Source of the DNA: Lachnospiraceae bacterium UBA7598 | Lineage (GTDB): Bacteria; Bacillota; Clostridia; Lachnospirales; Lachnospiraceae | Direction of reading: 5' to 3' | Length of the DNA: 11,163 nt | Assembly: GCA_002474415.1 (NCBI GenBank) | Contig: DLQV01000260.1 | Span: 1-11,163 of the forward strand | Shown: positions 6,901-11,163 of the stretch, one piece after another | How positions within the stretch are numbered: position 1 is the stretch's first letter | How the letters are laid out: each line of letters opens with the position of its first letter | The notes under the pieces: model-generated | Told to the model about the DNA's origin: nothing | The model's input: the letters and a program-made list of their open reading frames with translations, nothing else | The model's database searches: none | Made by a program: the position numbers and the translations under genes

Positions 6901-8394
6901 ATCTCCGGCATCATAGACATTTTTGGAAAGAAGGGAGCTGTCCTCGAGATAATGCAGCGCATGGTTCATAAATACCGGAAACTCCGGCTGCAGGGCAAAA
7001 TCCGATTCCCGCAGATCAAACCCGAGTACCACCTCCCGGATTCCGTCATGTTCCCCGTAGTATGCGGCGCACTGCTTTCCGTTCCACAAAAAGCCCGTGG
7101 CCCAGGCCGGCAGATCATACACATACGTCTGATTTACCCCGAGCGCAAAATCCCGGATTCCGGAAGTCAGTTCGGTATCGCCGGCGGACAGACTGACATT
7201 TTTTTCCTCTTTCTTTCCCTCTTTTGCAAAAATCATCCGCGCCTTCTGCTGATCGGATTCCTGCACTGCCGTATCCGCATCAAAAATACATACCCCCGGA
7301 TCGTCGCTGTCAAGCGCATCCGTCGTTTTCGCCCTGGAAAGATTTTCTCCGGTCACGGCAAGATACGCTTTTTCGATATAGGTATTTCCTTCCCCGATCA
7401 GTGTGGCTTTGCTCGTGGAAACCCGGTCTTTGAGTGCATAGGCACAGTTATCCTCGTTTAAGGAATCCTTCTGACTGCTGCCAGCAAATGTCACTGCGGA
7501 AAGTTCGGTGTGCAGTGGCTGTTTTCCCCATTTCACCTGTTTGAACAGGCAGGTATACGTCTCGTCTGCAGCAAGGGAAAGTGTACGCACTTCAAGAATT
7601 TTCTTTCCCTCATACAGCGTAATTTCCATATTCGCCGCGTGATCGCTGTAATTTGTCACACCTGATGCAACCGTATACGTGTCTCCGCTGCTGTCTTTGG
7701 TGCAGGACAGAAACGTATTCGCCACGTTAGAAACCGGACTTCCCACCACGCGGATGGTTGCCTGAAGCTGACTTTTGAGATTTTTCGTCTGTTTTGCACC
7801 TATGCCGTCGGTATAGACGATGACATCTGCCAGATCATTCTTTTTATCTTTTTTCTGCACGGTCTGTACGGTTGCCAGTGCATCGGAAAGCGATCCGGCT
7901 GTATCTGTACCCTTTATGTCTGCCAGTGTCCGATACAGCGCCTTTTTCTCGGAAGTATGGACGGCAAGCAGATTGGTTCCCGTGCCGTCACAGGTAACGA
8001 TGGAGATTTTCGCTCCATCCGAAGCGGCAATCTGCTCTTTGATCTCGCTTACGGCTTCCTCTAACCGGGTATTTCCCCCTTTGGTGAGATGCTTCATGCT
8101 TCCGCTGGTGTCAATCAGATACACAACATCCGTACTGCCTGTGCCCTTACGCTGTACAAACGGCGCCATCAGTGCCAGAATAAGCAGCAAAAGAATCACG
8201 ATCTGCAGATACATCAGCAGATTGTGCAAAAACTTTTCCCAGAACGTTTTAGACTGTTCATTATAAAAGAGCTTCTTCCACAACAGGTTCGAAGACACCT
8301 GCGTGTCTGTCCCCTTTGGCACAAGCAGATATAAAATCACAACAACCGGAACCGCCAGCAAAAATGCCAGCGGCCACAAACTCTCAAATATCAT
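3982..8394 (-). CDS. giant membrane protein with three VWA domains and a GATase-like domain (apparent two-protein fusion)
   Basis: The 1470-residue protein reads as two modules. Module 1 has a BatA-type N-terminal region with two membrane helices (about 8-25 and 60-80) and VWA1 (88-215: DTSGS 95-99, Thr near 163-165, YTDG with Asp196). A beta-rich region follows, then a helix at 570-587. Module 2 has a helix at 598-620 and VWA2 (626-745: DLSES 632-636, Thr694, LTDG with Asp720). Next come a beta-sandwich-like stretch (760-850), a glutamine-amidotransferase-like domain (852-962: VVSGTG, CGGEDSF, GGY) and VWA3 (966-1140: DHSGS 974-978, Thr1046/1047, LTDG with Asp1074). A last helix (1381-1398) ends in a Lys/Glu/Pro-rich tail. 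All three MIDAS metal sites look complete. Positive charges in the loops at 38-59 and 587-597 and after 1398 place the VWA domains outside and the tail in the cytoplasm. GAGGA precedes the ATG at 8392-8394. DUF58 ends 20 bases upstream. Likely the client of the MoxR ATPase; ligand unknown. Confidence 0.92.
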   Translation of the reverse strand: MIFESLWPLAFLLAVPVVVILYLLVPKGTDTQVSSNLLWKKLFYNEQSKTFWEKFLHNLLMYLQIVILLLLILALMAPFVQRKGTGSTDVVYLIDTSGSMKHLTKGGNTRLEEAVSEIKEQIAASDGAKISIVTCDGTGTNLLAVHTSEKKALYRTLADIKGTDTAGSLSDALATVQTVQKKDKKNDLADVIVYTDGIGAKQTKNLKSQLQATIRVVGSPVSNVANTFLSCTKDSSGDTYTVASGVTNYSDHAANMEITLYEGKKILEVRTLSLAADETYTCLFKQVKWGKQPLHTELSAVTFAGSSQKDSLNEDNCAYALKDRVSTSKATLIGEGNTYIEKAYLAVTGENLSRAKTTDALDSDDPGVCIFDADTAVQESDQQKARMIFAKEGKKEEKNVSLSAGDTELTSGIRDFALGVNQTYVYDLPAWATGFLWNGKQCAAYYGEHDGIREVVLGFDLRESDFALQPEFPVFMNHALHYLEDSSLLSKNVYDAGDTVQIHALSGVDVQQIAASTDQAGLFTVKAGDRKESYIVKFACSSQSDGRITASDSGSRNTMQRQLVRKQVRNVILVLVLLLMILEWICYVRQMRYRGRFYLAVRLVGLSLLVLAVCGISVPLSHAKDTTVFLVDLSESNAANLTQMEQYVNRQIKDMPKNNQYAIVTFGANAVVEQFLTSEKHRSQILSAPEADATNLEEAVSTGLSMIPDNAAGRLVVLTDGKQTKGNIEHTASALTAKNVQLYSVLYEDIKQGNDAYIENVEMPEYLYPGDSYSMTVTVESNYETDAKLQLLQGTEMVSQTSVHLNKGSNRFVLKQKVTGTDAQQYTVRVKAPKDTCEKNNDYCAYATVDSLPKILVVSGTGEDSAQFLKLLDTAGCNYRQVSALSAPDTLKEMLQYKSIILENVYRADLPEGFLKNLKTYVKDYGCGLVACGGEDSFALGGYQNTELEKLLPVDMQLRGVNEKQNLAMVMVIDHSGSMSEQTSEGTNLDLAIAAADAAVDQLDAKDEVGVVTFDDGYTWQVPLEKVTDKDKIKQSIETISEGGGTTIKPAVRAALNEIKKSKAQLKHIVLLTDGQGETQNFEDIIKDCKDADVTLSTVAVGESADTQLLERLATQCNGRYYYSDISTDIPKIFAQEVFLSGDTYLQNGHFSLKGNSSNAITKNLFADGWPQIKGYVSASPKTGANVLLASVEKDDPILSVMQYGLGHTVAWNTDVTNRWTAGLAQQDDYVQLWKRIVDYSAGNTTLGEDRVDVTTVNGTTKVTYYAKDYAEQTQVEAVYTDPDGKTHQEKLTASAPGTYEAQLDTAVSGVYNLSVQRKNGKKIENAMTTAAVVQYSQEYKFALTNDSFCAFIKQYGKMLSPEKNVWKKLKASGRARVSLTNPLLIFLLFVFLADIAMRRFAYVPPMPHWTKPAKKAIMTKEKTAEDGQPEPEAEKPKEKIKKTKPKETASQTLDTSALLKKKEKRNHSV

Positions 8395-8414
8395 AATCCA
8401 TCCTCAAATTTTTC

Positions 8415-9293
8415 TCAGCCAAACAAAGGTCTTAAGTCTTCTAAAATCAGCGCGCGTCTCTCTTTTTCGGAATCACAGAGTATATAGGTGCCTCCGGCAG
8501 CCGATGCACTTTTTTTCAGCCGCACGGTGAGCTTTTGCAGTTCCTGTTCATAGCGCGCGATCACATCCGCACGCATCGTCACGCGCAGTTTTTCTTTGGA
8601 CTCCATATCGATCAGATTGCGCGTACCATCCATCGTCACACGCAGTTCTTCCGCACACAGTGTCTGAAGTAACACGGGTCTTTGTTTCGTAAAATCCAGA
8701 TACTGCATCGTTTTTTCCAGATGATCCTGCGTGGGATCTGTCGCTGCTTCGGTCAGAAAATCACTGACGATCACGGTAACTCCCGCCCCACGCCTCTGCA
8801 TCTGGCGCACGGCTGAAAGAAGATCCGTCTCTGTGCCCGAAAATGTGCGCGCCTGCAGCCATCCAAGCACTTTTGGCAGTGCATTCTTTCCCCCGGAAAC
8901 CACAAGCGGAGTACCCATCTGGCTGCTGTCATACAGCACCAGCCGGTCCATATGGTGCAGGGTCAGAAAGGCAATCACTGCGCACAGATCCTGTGCCAGT
9001 TCTGCCTTGCTCTTTTTCCCATAGTGCATCGACGCACTGGTATCTAAAATAACCGATACCACCGCTTCCTTTTCCTCGAAATATTCCCGGATATACATGC
9101 GCTCCGACCGCGCATAGACATTCCAGTCCAGCCGGCGCAGATCATCTCCCGGCATATACTCCCGGAAATCGGAAAATTCCGCAGAAGTTCCTTTCTGTAC
9201 GGATCTGCGGTTTCCCGCCATATTCTGGCTGCTTTTCTGTTTCATCGCGATCACAAGCCGCGACAGCTGTTCGTAAATTCCCGCATCAAGCAT
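8415..9293 (-). CDS. DUF58 domain protein (VWA-like, MoxR partner)
   Basis: This 292-residue protein has the DUF58 (COG1721) core GTSAEFSDFREYMPGDDLRRLDW at residues 35-57, split here by its two halves EFSDFREY and MPGDDLRRLDW. A VWA-like fold follows: DTSAS at 84-88, a GTETD threonine near 155, and VSDF with Asp178, so the MIDAS-like metal site looks intact. No membrane helix is visible, making this the short cytosolic form rather than the longer form with two N-terminal helices. In MoxR operons DUF58 proteins sit next to the ATPase and are thought to act as adaptors or substrates; the biochemistry is not settled. The ATG at 9291-9293 lies inside the end of moxR (8-base overlap, ATGCTTGA), with an AGGGA site 5 bases ahead, which points to translational coupling. 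The big VWA gene follows after 20 bases. Family certain, precise role inferred. Confidence 0.93.
   Translation of the reverse strand: MLDAGIYEQLSRLVIAMKQKSSQNMAGNRRSVQKGTSAEFSDFREYMPGDDLRRLDWNVYARSERMYIREYFEEKEAVVSVILDTSASMHYGKKSKAELAQDLCAVIAFLTLHHMDRLVLYDSSQMGTPLVVSGGKNALPKVLGWLQARTFSGTETDLLSAVRQMQRRGAGVTVIVSDFLTEAATDPTQDHLEKTMQYLDFTKQRPVLLQTLCAEELRVTMDGTRNLIDMESKEKLRVTMRADVIARYEQELQKLTVRLKKSASAAGGTYILCDSEKERRALILEDLRPLFG
9286..9293 (-). promoter_or_regulatory. moxR stop / DUF58 start overlap (translational coupling)
   Basis: The DUF58 ATG (9293-9291) and the moxR TGA (9288-9286) share the 8-base string ATGCTTGA on the minus strand. The AGGGA ribosome site for DUF58 lies in the last moxR codons. 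Ribosomes finishing MoxR can restart on DUF58, which would keep the two cytosolic partners at matched levels. Confidence 0.6.
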
Positions 9294-10242
9294 ACAGTCC
9301 CTGTTCCTTTTCTGTTAAGATCTGCCCTATCACCGCATCTTCCGTAATTCCCTCCGATACCGCATCGAAACTGAGCAGAATCCTGTGCCGCAATACCGGA
9401 AGTGCGACACATTTGACATCCTCAAACGAGACATTCAGGCGGTTTTCCATAAATGCGCGTGCCCTGGCCGTGCGGATCAGCGCCTGTGCCGCACGTGGGC
9501 TTGCCCCCTCCCGGATATACGGATTGTCTGCATGTGTTGCCATAACCAGATCCAGAATATAATCCATGACGGCATCCGCAATCGGAATCTGTGCAACGCA
9601 TGCGCGCGCTGCAAGCAGTCCTTCCCGGTCCATGACCTTCGTGATCTTCGGCGGATGGTTTCCCTCCGTCAGTTCCACGATTTCCCGCAGTTCCTGCCGG
9701 TCCGGAAATTTCACCAGCACCTTAAACAGAAAACGGTCCAGCTGGGCTTCCGGCAGTGGATAGGTTCCCTCGTTTTCAATCGGATTTTGTGTGGCAAGCA
9801 CCAGAAACGGCTCCGGCAGCTGATGGCTGGTCGTTCCGATCGTCACGGTGTGTTCCTGCATGGCCTCTAAGAGAGCCGACTGTGTCTTTGGCGTGGCACG
9901 GTTGATCTCATCCGCCAGCACCAGATTGGCAAAAATCGGTCCTTTTTCAAACCGGAATGCACTTTTTTGCTCTTCTTTTACGATGATGTTGGTACCGGTC
10001 ACGTCACTCGGCATCAGATCCGGGGTAAACTGGATTCTCTGGAAACTCAGATCACACACCTGGCTGATCGTGCGCACCAGCATGGTCTTTCCCAGTCCCG
10101 GCATACCTTCCAAGAGTACATTTCCGCCTGCCAGAAGTGCCAGCATGACCTGGCGGATGACGTCTTTCTGTCCGATAATTCCCTTTGCAATTTCCTGTTC
10201 ACATGCCATGGTGTTCTGCTGGCATACTTCATATTCTGTCAT
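9286..10242 (-). CDS. MoxR-family AAA+ ATPase
   Basis: A 318-residue cytosolic AAA+ ATPase (COG0714) of the MoxR group, whose members use ATP to remodel or activate VWA-domain partners encoded beside them. Marks in order: GQKDVIRQVMLALLAGGNVLLEG (the GQ box, 24-46, in two conserved blocks), Walker A GMPGLGKT (46-53), QFTPDLMPSDVTG (71-83), Walker B LVLADEINRA (107-116), sensor 1 ATQNP (150-154), YPLPEAQLDRF (161-171) with Arg170 as the likely arginine finger, and sensor 2 GASPRA (246-251). Length and motifs are normal, with nothing missing. The ATG at 10240-10242 follows an AGGAG site 7 bases upstream and lies 15 bases after the preceding gene. Its C-terminal end overlaps DUF58. The family is certain. 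The specific client is inferred to be the DUF58 protein and the triple-VWA protein downstream. Confidence 0.95.
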   Translation of the reverse strand: MTEYEVCQQNTMACEQEIAKGIIGQKDVIRQVMLALLAGGNVLLEGMPGLGKTMLVRTISQVCDLSFQRIQFTPDLMPSDVTGTNIIVKEEQKSAFRFEKGPIFANLVLADEINRATPKTQSALLEAMQEHTVTIGTTSHQLPEPFLVLATQNPIENEGTYPLPEAQLDRFLFKVLVKFPDRQELREIVELTEGNHPPKITKVMDREGLLAARACVAQIPIADAVMDYILDLVMATHADNPYIREGASPRAAQALIRTARARAFMENRLNVSFEDVKCVALPVLRHRILLSFDAVSEGITEDAVIGQILTEKEQGLYA

Positions 10243-10257
10243 AAGATCTCCTCTCCA

Positions 10258-11163
10258 TCAGTTCAGATTTTCAAAATAATTTCGGATGACATCTTCCATG
10301 CCGGCCGGGTATTTTCCATTGGCAATGCCTTCGTAGGCCTCTTTCGTGTAATCGCCGACCACGGAATCTAAATCCACGTGTTCGCCTTTCCATGCCAGAC
10401 CATTCTTCGCCTTGTAATAATCGGAATTCTTCGAATCCCCCTTGTCCTTTGCGATACTGCTGTCGTTTCCGATTTTATTTGGAACACTCACATAATCATG
10501 TGTTCCCCCGCCAGAACCAGTCCCGCGTCCGCCGCCCGTCCCAGAGCCGTTTCCCGTTCCGTTCCCGTTTCCATTGCCGTTTCCACTTCCTGTTCCACTA
10601 CTGTTTCCATTTCCGTTTCCACTTCCATTACCTTTGCCTTTTCCATTACCGCTTCCGTTCCCATTCTTTTTACAGTCGGAATTTTTTCCATCCCCGGAAG
10701 CCTGAGAACCGTTGTCTGAAGCCTGTGTGGATTCCCCACTCTGCGTACCGTTTTGCGCAGTGCTTTGTGTGCCTCCATGTGCTTGGTTCTTTCCACCATC
10801 GCCTCCCTTTGCAAACTGGTTTCCGGCGTTCGCATTCGCCTGGACATTTTTAAGTGCCGATGCAAGAACATCCGCCCCGGAAGTCTGTGCCGCCTGCTCG
10901 TATTTGTAAGAAAGCTTCTGCTCGGCAGAGGCCAGTGACTGCTTCGTATCTGCCTGTTGCATTTCTTTTTGCGATAAGGCCAGCGATTGTATAAGCTCCT
11001 GCAGAGCTTTCTTCTGCTCTTTGGTCATGGAAGAGGTGTCGGTCTGTTTTAAGGCATCCATCACATCCTGGATTTCTTTTTCCTTTTCCCGGGCTTCCTG
11101 CCGGATGGCATGCCGCTGCTGCGCCTGTTTGCGCGCCGGGGCCGGCACAAATGAAAGTACGAG
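10258..11163 (-). CDS. glycine/asparagine-rich protein upstream of MoxR, C-terminal part (runs off the right edge)
   Basis: The reading frame stays open to the window edge (LVLSF precedes the GTG at 11148), so I treat this as a partial gene and not as starting at that GTG. Residues below count from the GTG. About 1-90 is charged and Gln/Lys/Glu-rich with heptad-like helical character, a probable coiled coil. About 108-161 is low complexity (Gly, Gln, Ser, Thr, Asn). About 162-215 is a dense Gly-Asn/Gly-Ser/Gly-Thr tract. About 218-296 is a compact, conserved-looking end with DYVSVPNKIG, GEHVDLDSVVGDY and YPAGMEDVIRNYF. The hydrophobic LVLSF then APARK at the left of the visible part could be the end of a membrane helix or of a signal peptide. 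It lies 15 bases ahead of moxR on the same strand. Similar Gly-rich proteins with this C-terminal end precede moxR in Clostridia, as I recall. Function unknown. Confidence 0.8.
   Translation of the reverse strand, partial: LVLSFVPAPARKQAQQRHAIRQEAREKEKEIQDVMDALKQTDTSSMTKEQKKALQELIQSLALSQKEMQQADTKQSLASAEQKLSYKYEQAAQTSGADVLASALKNVQANANAGNQFAKGGDGGKNQAHGGTQSTAQNGTQSGESTQASDNGSQASGDGKNSDCKKNGNGSGNGKGKGNGSGNGNGNSSGTGSGNGNGNGNGTGNGSGTGGGRGTGSGGGTHDYVSVPNKIGNDSSIAKDKGDSKNSDYYKAKNGLAWKGEHVDLDSVVGDYTKEAYEGIANGKYPAGMEDVIRNYFENLN
10504..10665 (-). repeat. degenerate hexanucleotide repeat coding a Gly-Asn/Ser/Thr tract
   Basis: About 27 units of a six-base pattern, GGN followed by an Asn, Ser or Thr codon (on the plus strand a run of GTTTCC/GTTCCC-like hexamers), code the Gly-rich tract of the gene upstream of moxR. 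The third codon positions vary freely (GGA, GGC, GGG and GGT; AAC and AAT). The tract is therefore old and kept for its protein sequence rather than a fresh perfect microsatellite. Gain or loss of whole units would keep the reading frame. Confidence 0.75.

Noticed and set aside
6352..7461. Two long plus-strand open frames (176 and 191 codons) opposite the VWA gene
   Set aside because: Both are shadows of the VWA reading frame; no family resemblance and no gene-like context.
10504..10665. CRISPR array or DNA-level tandem repeat element
   Set aside because: The repeats are six bases long, in frame inside a gene, with synonymous variation and no spacers.
11146..11148. GTG at 11148 as the true start of the gene upstream of moxR
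   Set aside because: The frame stays open to the edge with hydrophobic codons upstream, and no ribosome site is visible before this GTG; the gene more likely begins outside the window.

Overview
The window is chromosomal DNA from a low-to-moderate GC Firmicute. The most likely source is a Lachnospiraceae-type gut Clostridium. This is inferred from the protein style, the gene order (glycine-rich protein, MoxR, DUF58, VWA proteins), the strong AGGAG ribosome sites and a base composition near 50% GC. No rRNA, tRNA or marker gene is present to prove the taxon. Every real gene lies on the minus strand, so transcription runs from the right edge to the left edge. Coding density is very high and no gene-free stretch exceeds 50 bases.

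Right to middle (11163 down to 3982) is a MoxR/VWA locus. It starts with the C-terminal part of a protein that has a coiled-coil stretch, a Gly-Asn-rich tract and a conserved C-terminal end. Next come a MoxR AAA+ ATPase, a cytosolic DUF58 protein overlapping it by 8 bases, and a 1470-residue membrane protein. That protein carries three VWA domains with intact MIDAS motifs and a glutamine-amidotransferase-like domain. It looks like a head-to-tail fusion of two proteins that are normally separate. In related systems MoxR ATPases act as chaperones or remodelers that deliver or activate VWA proteins. The natural reading is a cytosolic ATPase and adaptor (MoxR, DUF58) working on a large surface-facing VWA protein. 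Its biological output is unknown.

Middle to left (3963 down to 429) holds an ABC-class ATPase of the COG3044/MRB1590-like family, followed by nicotinamidase (pncA) and nicotinate phosphoribosyltransferase (pncB). The last two form a complete two-step route from nicotinamide to nicotinate mononucleotide, feeding NAD synthesis. Spacers throughout are short (15, -8, 20, 18, 24 and 37 bases) and I see no terminator hairpin. The seven genes could therefore be one transcript, although internal promoters cannot be excluded by eye.

The left edge (385 down to 1) is the N-terminal third or so of a RecF/SMC-like AAA ATPase of the COG4637 type. It is visibly more AT-rich (about 41% GC by hand count), with AT-ending codons, which suggests a different history from its neighbours. 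The most unusual content is the triple-VWA fusion protein and its linkage to the ABC-class ATPase and NAD salvage genes.
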